Positions 50,821 to 59,733 are shown, counted from the first letter of the stretch. The stretch is DNA of 64,000 nucleotides from Spongiactinospora rosea (GCF_003315795.1 NZ_QMEY01000020.1:104960-168959), one strand, 5' to 3'. Notes: generated by a model not told the origin, from the letters alone. A program made the numbers and translations.

Positions 50821-52084
50821 AGTCCGGACATTCTTCAAGCGGCTCGTGCGGGCACGTGAGCAGGTGGCTCAAGTACGTCCGTGCGGCGCTGAGCCGTTCG
50901 GCCTGCTCGTTGATGGCGTCGATCCGATCGCGTACGGTGTCGTGCCAGTTCTTCGTCTCATGATCGGTGAGGACGGTCGCGATGTCGTCGATCGTCAGCA
51001 TCCCGGTCTCACGCCACAACTGCACCAGCGCGATCCGGCGGATCTGGGCGGCGTCGTAGAAGCGCTGCCCTTGCAGGCGGTGCGGAGCGACAAGTCCCTG
51101 GCGCTCCCAGTAGTGCAAAGTCGAGAACGGGATGGCGAAGCCATCGGCGACGGTCCGGATCGGGACGATCTCCCCGTTGTCCGGCATTCGTCTCCGGGGC
51201 GAGACCGGCGTATGGGGCTGGTCCACCCACACGAAATCTCGGGACGCGGCACGGATCTCCCGGCCGGCGGCCTCCCTGCCGATCAGTCCGAGCCAGATCT
51301 CGACAAGGTCGATCCACCGCCGCACCGGCACGACATGCACCCGGACATGGCGACGAGCCGTCAGCAGGGCACGGACCTCGTCCGCCTGGTCGTCGTGTTC
51401 GAGCGCCAGGCACAACGCGATCCTGCCGCCGTCCTCCGGACAGGCACCCGCGACCTCTTCCAGGAAGCCGAACAGCCCACCGCCCCGATGGGGCGACGTC
51501 CCCTGCAGTGCGGTGACGAGGGCGGCGGCACCTGCCGGGGGGCTGGTCGGCTCTCCGGCGCCATCCGCCACCCGCAGCGCGATCGCGTTCCCTGACGGGC
51601 CGAGGTAGAGCCCGGCGACATCGGTGATCCTCCCCACCAGTTCGGGGCTCGTGGCGAACGTGAAGCTCCCAGGGCCATGGGGACGGACACCGGCCTCCCG
51701 CCATGCGCGGGCCACGGTCGCGGATCCGACGCCGAGGTGGGCCGCGAGCCGCCGGCTCGACCAATGCGGGACGCCCAGCTCCGCAGGTGGTGGGCGCAGC
51801 GTCGCCGCGATGATCGCGTCATGGTCGACCTCGCGCGGCCGGCCCTGCCGGGGGCCGTCCTCCAGCCCGGCCACCCCTGATCTCTCATACCGCCCGCGCC
51901 ACTTGACGACGGTCTTCCTGCTCGCTCCGAGCCGATCGGCGATGGCGCCGTTCGCGACCCCGTCGGCCGCCATCAGGATGATCTCGGCCCGCCGCGAGAC
52001 CCGCGCGGGGACGCCGGAGGCGCGGGCCAACGACGCCAGCCGTACGCGATCACCCGCACGCAGTACCAAGGCAGCGGCCGCCAT
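50777..52084 (-). CDS. IS630-like transposase body fused to a MerR-type regulator
   Basis: This is one uninterrupted 435-residue frame. Residues 30-95 are the first IS630 helix-turn-helix (AEIILMAADGVANGAIADRL; ASRKTVVKWRGRYERSGVAG). Residues 105-135 are the second (WSSRRLAAHLGVGSATVARA). Residues 150-285 follow the DDE domain, but the first Asp (usually CVDEKSQ) reads RVADGAG and the second (usually LDNYATH) reads LALEHDD. The last acid is kept in LVEIWLG. Residues 300-435 are a complete MerR domain (IVPIRTVADGFAIPFSTLHY; WERQGLVAPHRLQGQRFY), a coiled helix and CPHEPLEECPDF. GGAGGG precedes ATG 52084. An internal ATG at 51187 with CGGAGA could give a free MerR. Normal codon use suggests selection as a host regulator. 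Confidence 0.85.
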   Translation of the reverse strand: MAAAALVLRAGDRVRLASLARASGVPARVSRRAEIILMAADGVANGAIADRLGASRKTVVKWRGRYERSGVAGLEDGPRQGRPREVDHDAIIAATLRPPPAELGVPHWSSRRLAAHLGVGSATVARAWREAGVRPHGPGSFTFATSPELVGRITDVAGLYLGPSGNAIALRVADGAGEPTSPPAGAAALVTALQGTSPHRGGGLFGFLEEVAGACPEDGGRIALCLALEHDDQADEVRALLTARRHVRVHVVPVRRWIDLVEIWLGLIGREAAGREIRAASRDFVWVDQPHTPVSPRRRMPDNGEIVPIRTVADGFAIPFSTLHYWERQGLVAPHRLQGQRFYDAAQIRRIALVQLWRETGMLTIDDIATVLTDHETKNWHDTVRDRIDAINEQAERLSAARTYLSHLLTCPHEPLEECPDFKEMVAARVQTWLD

Positions 52085-52204
52085 GCCCTGACCCTCCGAT
52101 CACTTCCTGTGCCGCGACTAATGAGACGAAACCCGGAATTGCGCTCAACCAAAGTTGAGAAGTAAGGCTTGGCTAACCATACCTGTGACGGCTTGGAGGG
52201 TGCT
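52085..52204. promoter_or_regulatory. divergent promoter with inverted repeat CTCAAC-CAAA-GTTGAG
   Basis: CTCAAC (52144-52149) and GTTGAG (52154-52159) are perfect complements around CAAA, in the gap between the fusion regulator and the phosphotransferase-like gene. TTGAGA (52155-52160) and TACCTG (52180-52185) are 19 bases apart, the spacing expected at MerR-controlled promoters. This is the natural place for the fusion protein to bind. Confidence 0.5.
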
Positions 52205-54796
52205 GTGTTGACAACTGGCGGCGTTATGGGTGGACAAGCCCCCGCATCTGATCACGATCAGGAGGACGACCTGATCGGCCTCGGTTCCGTCGGTGCGGAC
52301 ATGTTCGACCTGGCCGGCGGGAAGGCTGTCGGCCTCGGGGTGATGATGGCGGCCGACTTCCCCGTGCCCGACGGCTTCTGCATCTCGACCGCCGCGTACC
52401 GAAAGTCCGTGTCGCTTGACGACGTCCTGGACGGGTTCGACCGGGCGAGCTCGGACGACGACCTGGTAAGGCTCGCCGGCGATGCGCGCCGCCGGATCAT
52501 GGACTCGCCGGTGCCACCGCACCTTGACGAGGCCATCGCGGCCGCCTACCGGCTGCTGGGCGAAGAAGGCGAGAAGGACGCGAAGGTCGCGGTACGGTCG
52601 TCCGCCACGACCGAGGATCTGCCCGAGGCGAGCTTCGCCGGGCAGCACGACACCTACCTCGACATCAGCGGGGCCGCCGAGGTGATGGACGCCGTCCGCA
52701 GGTGCTGGGCGTCGTTGTGGTCCGACCGTGCGGTGCTGTACCGGGCGGCGAACGGCGTCGGCCAGCGCGACGCGGAGATCGCGGTGGTCGTTCAGCTGAT
52801 GGTCGACGCCCGGCAGGCGGGCGTCCTGTTCACCGTGGATCCGACGAGCGAGCGGCGCGCCGAAATGGTGGTCGAGGCGGTGGCGGGTCTCGGCGAGGCC
52901 CTGGTCTCCGGCACCGCCCGGCCGGACCAGTACCGGATCGGCCCGGGGGCCGCCACCGTCCACGGCCGCGGCGCGCTGGGGCGCGGGCAGCTCAGGGAAC
53001 TGTGGGCACTGGGCCGCTGCCTGGAGGAGTTCTTCGGCTCACCGCAGGACGTCGAGTGGGCGTACGACGCCTCCGGACGGCTGTGGATCACCCAGTCCCG
53101 GCCGATCACCACGCTCTTCCCGGTACCCGGGGCGGCCGATGAGCAGCCGCGGGTGTACTGGTCGCTCAACGCCTACCAGGGCCTGACCCAACCGTTCACG
53201 CCGATGGGCGCGCACATGATCCGGCTGCGGCAGATGGCGTTCCAGCCGGGGCTCGCCGGGTCGGGCATCGCCGCACGGATCCCCGGCGTGCACGGCTGGC
53301 TGTACTGGGACGTCACCGACGGCGCGTACAGCGAGAAGGGACGCGCCCGCCTGGCCCACCTCATCGACGCCTTCACCGCCCCTGCCGGTCGAGCGCTGCT
53401 CGATCACGCGGACGAGCTGCGACCGTCCTCGGGAATCGACCCGCTGGCCTTCGCCCCGCCCCGCAAGAGCACCGAGAGCCGGTCGCGCACCGTCTTCGCG
53501 CTCGCCTTTCCCAAGATCGCGCGGGCGAGGATCGTGGCCCGGTCGGAGGAGCTGGTGCGACCGTACGCCGGTCCGGTGCACGCGAGCGCGGAAGAACGCC
53601 TCGACTTCGTCGAAGAGGTCGCGCCCAAGGTCGCCCGCATCGAGCTGGACCTGCCGCACGAGCACGCCGGCCGGCGCGCGGCCGAGATCGGCTCGCGGCT
53701 CCTGTCCGGTGTGGCCGCTGCCGCCGAGATCAACGCCGTCTTTCGCGGAGTGCCCGGCAACCCCACCACCGAGATGGACCTCGCCCTGTGGCGGCTGTCC
53801 CGGCGCATCCGCGACGACGCCGCCTCCGCTGCCCTGTTCACCGGGCACCCACCCGCGGAACTGGCCGTCAGGTACGCGAACGGCGCCCTCCCTGAGGTGA
53901 TCCAGCACGGACTGTCCCGATTCCTGCGGACGTACGGGTCCCGGGTCCGCGCGGAGATCGACCTCGGGGTCCCCCGCTGGTCGGACGACCCCGAGCCGGT
54001 CTTCGCCATGCTCGCCAACTACCTGCTCACCACCGACCCCGCCCAGGACGCCGAACGCCTCTTCACCGACGCGGCCCGCTCGGCGGAGAGACTGATCGGC
54101 GAACTCGGCAGGCGACTGCCCTGGTGGCGCCTCCCGCGTGCGATGGCGGCCGGGTTCATGCTCCGCCGCTCCCGCGCGCTACGCGGGCTGCGCGAGCACG
54201 GCAAGGTCTACCTCATGCGCGGATTCGCCCACATCCGCGAACAGCTCCTGCTCATCGGCGAGGACCTGGTACGGCACGATCGGCTCGCCCGGCCCGAGGA
54301 CGTGATATTCCTCGTTCCTTCCGAGCTGCGCGCGGGGCTGCGGGGTGCGGACCTGCGGGCGATCGCCGGCGAGCGGCGGGCCCGTTATGAGCGAGAGTGC
54401 AAGCGGCCACGGGTACCGTCGCTGGTCCTGTCCGACGGCCGTGCCCTCGAACCCCGGGGACGTCCCATCGAGGCAGGCAGGGCCCTGCACGGCCTGGCCG
54501 CCGCGACGGGAGTGGCGACGGCCACCGCGCGTATCGTCCACGACCCGAACACGGCGCGGCTCCAGCCCGGCGAGATCCTGGTCGTCGCCTCCACCGACCC
54601 CGGCTGGACCCCGCTGTTCCTCACCGCCGGGGCGCTGGTGTCGGAGACCGGCGGCCTCACCTCGCACGGGACCACGGTCGCGAGGGAGTACGGCATCCCG
54701 GCGGTCGTCGGCGTCAGTGACGCGACGCGCGCCATCCGCACCGGCGACGTGATCACCGTCGACGGCTCGGCCGGCACCGTCGCCATCCACGACTGA
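52205..54796 (+). CDS. rifampin-phosphotransferase / PEP-synthase-like protein
   Basis: From GTG 52205 (GGAGGG just upstream) the protein has 863 residues, close to the usual 865 of rifampin phosphotransferases (Rph). The N-terminal ATP-grasp domain shows GGKAVGLGVMMAADFPVPDG, VAVRSSATTEDLPEASFAGQ, VLFTVDPTS and WITQSRPITTL. The middle 420 residues correspond to the antibiotic-binding region of Rph. The C-terminal swivelling domain has GGLTSHGTTVAREYG with the phospho-carrier histidine near residue 820. Rph uses ATP to phosphorylate rifamycin and release AMP and Pi. A different substrate, or a PEP-synthase-like reaction, cannot be excluded. TTG 52208 is an alternative start. Confidence 0.82.
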   Translation: MLTTGGVMGGQAPASDHDQEDDLIGLGSVGADMFDLAGGKAVGLGVMMAADFPVPDGFCISTAAYRKSVSLDDVLDGFDRASSDDDLVRLAGDARRRIMDSPVPPHLDEAIAAAYRLLGEEGEKDAKVAVRSSATTEDLPEASFAGQHDTYLDISGAAEVMDAVRRCWASLWSDRAVLYRAANGVGQRDAEIAVVVQLMVDARQAGVLFTVDPTSERRAEMVVEAVAGLGEALVSGTARPDQYRIGPGAATVHGRGALGRGQLRELWALGRCLEEFFGSPQDVEWAYDASGRLWITQSRPITTLFPVPGAADEQPRVYWSLNAYQGLTQPFTPMGAHMIRLRQMAFQPGLAGSGIAARIPGVHGWLYWDVTDGAYSEKGRARLAHLIDAFTAPAGRALLDHADELRPSSGIDPLAFAPPRKSTESRSRTVFALAFPKIARARIVARSEELVRPYAGPVHASAEERLDFVEEVAPKVARIELDLPHEHAGRRAAEIGSRLLSGVAAAAEINAVFRGVPGNPTTEMDLALWRLSRRIRDDAASAALFTGHPPAELAVRYANGALPEVIQHGLSRFLRTYGSRVRAEIDLGVPRWSDDPEPVFAMLANYLLTTDPAQDAERLFTDAARSAERLIGELGRRLPWWRLPRAMAAGFMLRRSRALRGLREHGKVYLMRGFAHIREQLLLIGEDLVRHDRLARPEDVIFLVPSELRAGLRGADLRAIAGERRARYERECKRPRVPSLVLSDGRALEPRGRPIEAGRALHGLAAATGVATATARIVHDPNTARLQPGEILVVASTDPGWTPLFLTAGALVSETGGLTSHGTTVAREYGIPAVVGVSDATRAIRTGDVITVDGSAGTVAIHD

Positions 54797-54823
54797 CCAT
54801 CACGACCGAACGGAACGATCCCA

Positions 54824-55795
54824 GTGGACAACACCAGCACAAGGAGATCCGGCCCGGCCGCCGCGATGTCGCGAGCCCGGTTCCTGCGGGGTGCCGGCGC
54901 GCTGACGACCGCCTTCGCGCTCGGCGCCTGCGGCCCGGCCACCTCCCGGACGAAGCCGGGCACCTCCCGGGTCATCGCTCTCGGCTACGTCAAGGACACC
55001 GACGCCGCCCTGGCCGTCGGAGTGACCCCCATCGCCATGCCCAGGCCGAGTGGACTGCGCGAACCGGAGCCATGGACCCGGGCCGCGATCGAATCGCTGG
55101 GCGGGAGCCCGCCGGAGTACCTCAACCTCGACACCGAGCCGCCGATCGAACACCTCGCCGCCCTCAGGCCCGATCTGATCCTGGCCTCCGGCTACTACTC
55201 CATCGCGAGATTCCGTGATCGGCTCGCACAGGTCGCCGAAGTGGTCCTGCCCGTGACCGGCCCCAACACCGATCCCTGGCAGGACACCGCGCTGCGGATC
55301 GGGCGCGCGCTCGGCCGTGCGGCGACCGCCGCACAGCAGGTCGCCGAGACGGAGAGCGCGGTACGGCGCGCCCGCGCGACGTACCCCAGGCTCGCGGGCA
55401 GGACGTTCACCTACAGCTCCTACACCAGCACCGGCGGGTTCTGGACGAAGAGTTCTCCCGACGACCTCATCGCCCGAGGGCTGGCCGCCTACGGGATGAA
55501 CCTCGCCCCCGCCGTGGCGCGGCTGCCCGAGTCCGAGGTGCGGGGCATGTCCCCGGTCAGTGGCGAGCTGGTCGACGTGCTCGACGCCGATGTGACCATC
55601 GTCCTGACGCGGTCGGAGGAGGAGCGGCGCGCCTACGAGAGCGGGCCGCTGTTCGCCGGTCTCGGCTCGGTACGCCGAGGCTCCTACCTGCCCATCGGCC
55701 CGGCCGACGGCAACGCCCTGGCCTTCCCGTCCGTGCTTTCCGTACGCTACGCGGCCGGCGACGTCATCCCCCGGCTCGCGGCGGCGATCCGGTGA
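54824..55795 (+). CDS. iron-siderophore-type substrate-binding lipoprotein
   Basis: The 323-residue protein starts at GTG 54824 with a twin-arginine-like and lipobox leader (SRARFLRGAGALTTAFALGA, lipid cysteine near residue 36). It then has the Peripla_BP_2 fold (ALRPDLILASGYYSIARFRD; LVDVLDADVTIVL). Such proteins bind ferric siderophores or other chelates and hand them to BtuCD-like importers, but no permease or ATPase gene is nearby, so it must use components encoded elsewhere. It lies 27 bases after the phosphotransferase-like gene and overlaps the phosphatase gene by 4 bases. Confidence 0.88.
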   Translation: MDNTSTRRSGPAAAMSRARFLRGAGALTTAFALGACGPATSRTKPGTSRVIALGYVKDTDAALAVGVTPIAMPRPSGLREPEPWTRAAIESLGGSPPEYLNLDTEPPIEHLAALRPDLILASGYYSIARFRDRLAQVAEVVLPVTGPNTDPWQDTALRIGRALGRAATAAQQVAETESAVRRARATYPRLAGRTFTYSSYTSTGGFWTKSSPDDLIARGLAAYGMNLAPAVARLPESEVRGMSPVSGELVDVLDADVTIVLTRSEEERRAYESGPLFAGLGSVRRGSYLPIGPADGNALAFPSVLSVRYAAGDVIPRLAAAIR

Positions 55796-56535
55796 CCCCC
55801 GCCGACGCGCACCTGCCGCCGCTGGAAGGCGCCGACAACTTCAGAGACGTCGGCCCGCCCCCCGGACGCCTGTTCCGCAGCGCCACCCTGCAAATGATCA
55901 CCCGGGACGACGCCCGCCTGCTGGCCGGGGATCTGGGCATCACCGCCGTACTGGACCTGCGAACGGCGGAGGAGAGCACCGGCTACGCAAGGCCCGTCCT
56001 CGCCCCCGCGACCCGCTACGCGAACGTGCCGTTGCACGACGTCCACGAACCGCCCCACGGCCCCGGAGATCTGCTCGGGCGGATCTACCGCGAGCACCTC
56101 AGGCACGACCCGAACCTCCCCATCGCCCTGGATCTGCTGGCGATGTTCCTGTCCCACGGGCCCACGATCGTGCACTGTGCCGCGGGCAAGGACCGGACCG
56201 GAATGGTGGTCGCGCTCGCCCTCGGGCTCGCCGGCGCGCCTCGCGACCACATCGTCCGCGACTACATGCTGAGCGGGCCCGCGATGCCCCGCGTCGTCGA
56301 CAGACTCCGACGTCTGCCCCGATATCGCCACAACATGGACCGGCTGCCCGCATCGGTCTATGAATGCCGCAGTTCCTCGATACTGATGCTTCTCGACTCC
56401 ATCGAGGCCCACTACGGGTCCTTCCACGGCTGGGCCCGATCGGCGGGCGTTTCCGACGTGTCGGTGGCGGCGCTGCGGGCCGCGCTCATGCCGGGACCAT
56501 CGGGCCGGCCTCAGCCGCGGAACGTCCGGCGGTAG
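55792..56535 (+). CDS. tyrosine-protein phosphatase (HCxxGKDRTG type)
   Basis: The 247-residue protein has the active-site loop VHCAAGKDRTGMVV (C129, R135), the N-terminal NFRDVG motif and AVLDLRTAEE, which mark the actinobacterial PtpB-like tyrosine/lipid phosphatase family. It is cytoplasmic, without a signal. GTG 55792 overlaps the stop of the binding-protein gene. The last 8 codons run antisense over an AraC-family C-terminal relic, so the native C-terminus may have been replaced. Confidence 0.9.
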   Translation: MTPADAHLPPLEGADNFRDVGPPPGRLFRSATLQMITRDDARLLAGDLGITAVLDLRTAEESTGYARPVLAPATRYANVPLHDVHEPPHGPGDLLGRIYREHLRHDPNLPIALDLLAMFLSHGPTIVHCAAGKDRTGMVVALALGLAGAPRDHIVRDYMLSGPAMPRVVDRLRRLPRYRHNMDRLPASVYECRSSSILMLLDSIEAHYGSFHGWARSAGVSDVSVAALRAALMPGPSGRPQPRNVRR

Positions 56536-56582
56536 GCGTCGGGTGGCACACCGATCGTGCGGCTGAAGTGGCGGCGCAGGCC
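56511..56582 (-). pseudogene. C-terminal relic of an AraC/GlxA-family regulator
   Basis: On the minus strand the last codons before the stop at 56511 read GLRRHFSRTIGVPPDAYRRT and FRG. This is the end of the second helix-turn-helix of AraC/GlxA-type regulators (usual form LRRHFRRxxGxxPxAYRRxF). Upstream the frame turns into the antisense of the saccharopine-dehydrogenase fragment, so the junction is near 56582. Confidence 0.65.
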
Positions 56583-56997
56583 CTTCGCCTGGACCACCGC
56601 CCCGCTGGTCGAGGCGGCGCTGCGCGCCGGTGTCCCGTACGTCGATGTGGCGGCGGAGATCGAGGCGAACGCCGACATGTTCGCGCGTTTCGCGGGCCGC
56701 GCCCGCGCCTCGGGCACCATGGTGGTCCCGGCGATGGCGTTCTTCGGCGGTCTCGGGGACCTGCTGGTCACCGCCGTACTGGGCGACCGGACGGCGGCGG
56801 ACGAGGCGCACATCGCCGGCAGCGCGCCGCTCGCGGTGGAGGCCGTCGAGCGCATCCTCACCGGCCGGACCATGGCCACCGGCGTCGCCTCGGCGGGCGC
56901 GGCCTTCGACGCCCCGGACTTCCTGCGCGCCCTCTCCCCGCATCTGTCGCTCCACCTCTCGCCCCATCCGGCCCAAGGGGCTCAGAAGTGGCCGTAA
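56581..56997 (+). pseudogene. fragment of a saccharopine-dehydrogenase-like oxidoreductase
   Basis: The plus frame reads PFAWTTAPLVEAALRAGVPY, VDVAAEIEANADMFARFAGR, then VVPAMAFFGGLGDLLVTAVL and ADEAHIAG. That is the middle of the NADP-binding saccharopine-dehydrogenase family. The Rossmann start (first 80-90 residues) is lost at the AraC junction. After ADEAHIAG the sequence jumps to a later part (ERILTGRTMATGVASAGAAF), implying an internal deletion of more than 100 residues. It has no promoter or ribosome site. It fills most of the gap before the LuxR-family gene. Confidence 0.75.
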
Positions 56998-57030
56998 CCT
57001 GCCGAATCCGAGCTGTATTACTGTGCCGTC

Positions 57031-59733
57031 ATGCTGAAAGGACGTCGCCTGGAGCGCGGTCGCCTCGCGCGGCTGCTCGCGCGGGCACGGGAGGGGCGCA
57101 GCGCCGCGCTCGTGGTCAGGGGCGAGGCGGGGATCGGGAAATCCGCCCTGCTCGACGATCTGGCGTCGGCCGCGCACGAGATGCAGGTGCTTCGGGGAGT
57201 CGGCATCGAGACCGAGGCCGAGCTGCCCTTCAGCGGCCTGCACCTGCTGCTGCACCCGTTCGTGGACCGGCTGGACGTCCTGCCGGAGCAGCAGGCGGCC
57301 GCCATGCGGTCGGTCTTCAGGCTGGCGCAGACCCCGGTTCCCGATCCCTTTCTCATCGGCGCCGCGACGCTGACCCTGCTGTCGGATCTGGCCGAGCAGC
57401 GTCCGCTGGTCTGCCTGATCGACGATGCCCAATGGCTGGACCGGGCCTCATCGGACGCGCTGCTGTTCGCGGCGCGCAGGCTCCACGCGGAGCCGATCGT
57501 GATGGTCTTCGCGGTCCGGGAGGCCGCCCAGCCGTTCCCCACGCCCGGGATCGAGGTGATGCACCTGGAGGGGCTGGATCGCGACTCGGCGCTGGAGGTA
57601 CTGGCGCAGTGCGCGCCCAAGCTGACCGATCCGGTACGCGACCGGCTCCTGGAGGAGTCGGGCGGAAACCCGCTGGCCCTGATCGAGCTGGCCCGCGTAC
57701 CGCAGGACGCGCCCGGCCCGCTCCGGATCACCGGACGCGTCCAGGACGTCTTCCGGGCCCAGTTGGAGGAGCTGCCCGCCGCCACCCGGCTGCTGCTCCT
57801 CCTGGCGGCGGCCAACGGTACGTCCGACCTGGACGTGGTCCTGCGTGCCGGGGAGAGTCTCGGCGTGTCGCCTGTCGATCTCGGTCCGGCCGAGAAGGCG
57901 CGTTTGGTCGTCACGTCGGCGGAGGGGATCAGGTTCCGTCATCCGCTCATCCGCTCGGCCGTCTACCAGGGCGCCCCGCACCATCAGCGCATCGCCGCGC
58001 ACCAGGCCCTGGCCGCCGCCCTGCCGCCCGCCGAGGACGACGATCGCCGTACCTGGCACCGGGCGGCCGCGGCCACCGGCCCGGACGAGGACGTCGCCGC
58101 CGACCTGGAACGCACGGCCGAGCGGGCGCGCAACCGCGGCGGGGCGGTGGCGGTGGCTCTGGCGTACGAGCGGGCCGCGCGGCTGAGTACCGACCAGGAC
58201 GGCAAGGCCCGGCGCATCGTCCGCGCGGCCCGCTCGGCCTACGACGCCGGTCGGCCGGACTGGGCGACCCGGTTGGCCTCCGAAGCCGCCGCCCTGACCG
58301 GCAGGCCCGGCATCGCCGCCGAGGCGATCTACGTCCGGGCGCAGGTGGCGTACGAGAGCACCTCCCCGGCCGCCGACGCGGCGCTGGCGTTGCAGGCGGC
58401 CACGCTGATCACGAAGAGCCACCCGGAACGGGCGCTGTCCATGCTGACCGAGGCGGTGTGGGCGGCCCGTGACGCCTGCGCCCACGATCTGGTGAGCCGC
58501 GCCGTCGCCGAGCTGGAGACCGTCCGGCTCGGCGCGGGCGCGGAGCTGAGGCCCGTCGCCGCGGCGCTCATCGGATACGGCAGGCTCGCCGCGGGCGATC
58601 CCGGCGCGGCGGTCGCGCCGATGCGCGCACTGGTCGATGCGGTCAAGGCTGGCAGCGTCGAAGGCTTCGAGGAACGCGTGATCGCGGGGTTCCTGGGGCT
58701 GCTGACCGGCGACGAGGACGCGGCGGTCGAGGTGCTGGAGTCGCTGGCGGCCGACGTCAGGGCGGCGGGTTCGCTCGGCTGGCTGCCCTACGCGCTGGAG
58801 CCGCTGGCGATCGGGCGGCTGCTGCGCGGCGACTTCCGCGACGCCCAGAGCGAGGTCGCCGAGGGGATCCTGCTGGCGTCGGACATCGGCATGGACATGC
58901 AGGTGACCGTGCTGAAGGCCATCTCGGTGTGGCTCGCGGCGGTCACCGGTGACACTGCTCGGTGCCATGCGCTGGCCGCCGACGTACGCGAGCACGCGGC
59001 CCTGCATCCCACCAACGCCGCCCTCGCCATGTGGGGCATAGGGCTCCTCGACCTCGCGGACGGGCGTTTCGAGCAGGCACTGGATCGGCTCGACGAGGTC
59101 TGCGGCGGGCCTGCCCGGCACGACGTGCTCATCAGAGCCGTACCGGACCATATCGAGGCCGCCGTCCGCACCGGACGCGCCGACCTGGCCGGGCGGCACC
59201 TGCCGCGGCTGGCGGCGTGGGCCGGGCACAACGTCGTCGGCAAGGCTCTTGAGGCGCGTTGCCGGGCCATGCTCGCCGACGGCGACGAGGCCGACCGGCA
59301 CTATCGTGCCGCGCTGGCGCTGGCTGCCGACCGGCCGTACGAACACGCGCGGACCGGCCTCCTGCACGGCGAGTGGCTGCGCCGCAGACGCCGCCGTTCC
59401 GAGGCCCGGACCACCCTGGCACGGGCCGATGACACCTTCACCCGGCTCGGCGCGACCCTGTGGGCCGGACGCGCCCGCGCCGAACTGGCCGTACTCGGCG
59501 ACCGCCCGTCGGCCCGCGCCCTGGCCGACGACCCGCTCCAGCGGCTCACCCCGCAGGAACTCCAGATCGTTCGGCTGGCCGCGGCCGGGCACAGCAACAG
59601 AGAGATCGCGGCGCGGTTGTACCTCAGCCCGCGTACCGTCGGCCACCACCTCTACCGGGCCTACCCGAAGATCGGCGTGACCCGCCGGACGGAGCTGGCC
59701 AAGCTCGTATCAGTCGACGTACTTACCTCCTGA
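57031..59733 (+). CDS. LAL-type LuxR-family transcriptional regulator
   Basis: The 900-residue protein has an N-terminal AAA/STAND ATPase (Walker A GEAGIGKSALL, residues 31-41; Walker B PLVCLIDDAQWLD near 130). A long TPR-like helical middle follows, then a C-terminal LuxR helix-turn-helix (LTPQELQIVRLAAAGHSNRE; IAARLYLSPRTVGHHLYRAY). LAL regulators sense ligands with the ATPase/TPR part and activate catabolic or secondary-metabolite genes. The target could be the downstream SDR gene, 130 bases away, but this is inference. TATTAC lies 9 bases before ATG 57031, so the transcript may have almost no leader. Confidence 0.93.
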   Translation: MLKGRRLERGRLARLLARAREGRSAALVVRGEAGIGKSALLDDLASAAHEMQVLRGVGIETEAELPFSGLHLLLHPFVDRLDVLPEQQAAAMRSVFRLAQTPVPDPFLIGAATLTLLSDLAEQRPLVCLIDDAQWLDRASSDALLFAARRLHAEPIVMVFAVREAAQPFPTPGIEVMHLEGLDRDSALEVLAQCAPKLTDPVRDRLLEESGGNPLALIELARVPQDAPGPLRITGRVQDVFRAQLEELPAATRLLLLLAAANGTSDLDVVLRAGESLGVSPVDLGPAEKARLVVTSAEGIRFRHPLIRSAVYQGAPHHQRIAAHQALAAALPPAEDDDRRTWHRAAAATGPDEDVAADLERTAERARNRGGAVAVALAYERAARLSTDQDGKARRIVRAARSAYDAGRPDWATRLASEAAALTGRPGIAAEAIYVRAQVAYESTSPAADAALALQAATLITKSHPERALSMLTEAVWAARDACAHDLVSRAVAELETVRLGAGAELRPVAAALIGYGRLAAGDPGAAVAPMRALVDAVKAGSVEGFEERVIAGFLGLLTGDEDAAVEVLESLAADVRAAGSLGWLPYALEPLAIGRLLRGDFRDAQSEVAEGILLASDIGMDMQVTVLKAISVWLAAVTGDTARCHALAADVREHAALHPTNAALAMWGIGLLDLADGRFEQALDRLDEVCGGPARHDVLIRAVPDHIEAAVRTGRADLAGRHLPRLAAWAGHNVVGKALEARCRAMLADGDEADRHYRAALALAADRPYEHARTGLLHGEWLRRRRRRSEARTTLARADDTFTRLGATLWAGRARAELAVLGDRPSARALADDPLQRLTPQELQIVRLAAAGHSNREIAARLYLSPRTVGHHLYRAYPKIGVTRRTELAKLVSVDVLTS

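Noticed and set aside
52085..52204. rifamycin-associated element upstream of the Rph-like gene
   Set aside because: I looked for the long GGGGCTTGC-type palindrome known before rifamycin resistance genes and did not see it; a different inverted repeat is present instead.
56364..58472. 702-codon plus-strand frame across the phosphatase end and the LAL gene
   Set aside because: It is an R/G/A-rich shadow frame overlapping the LAL ATPase, whose Walker motifs are in another frame.
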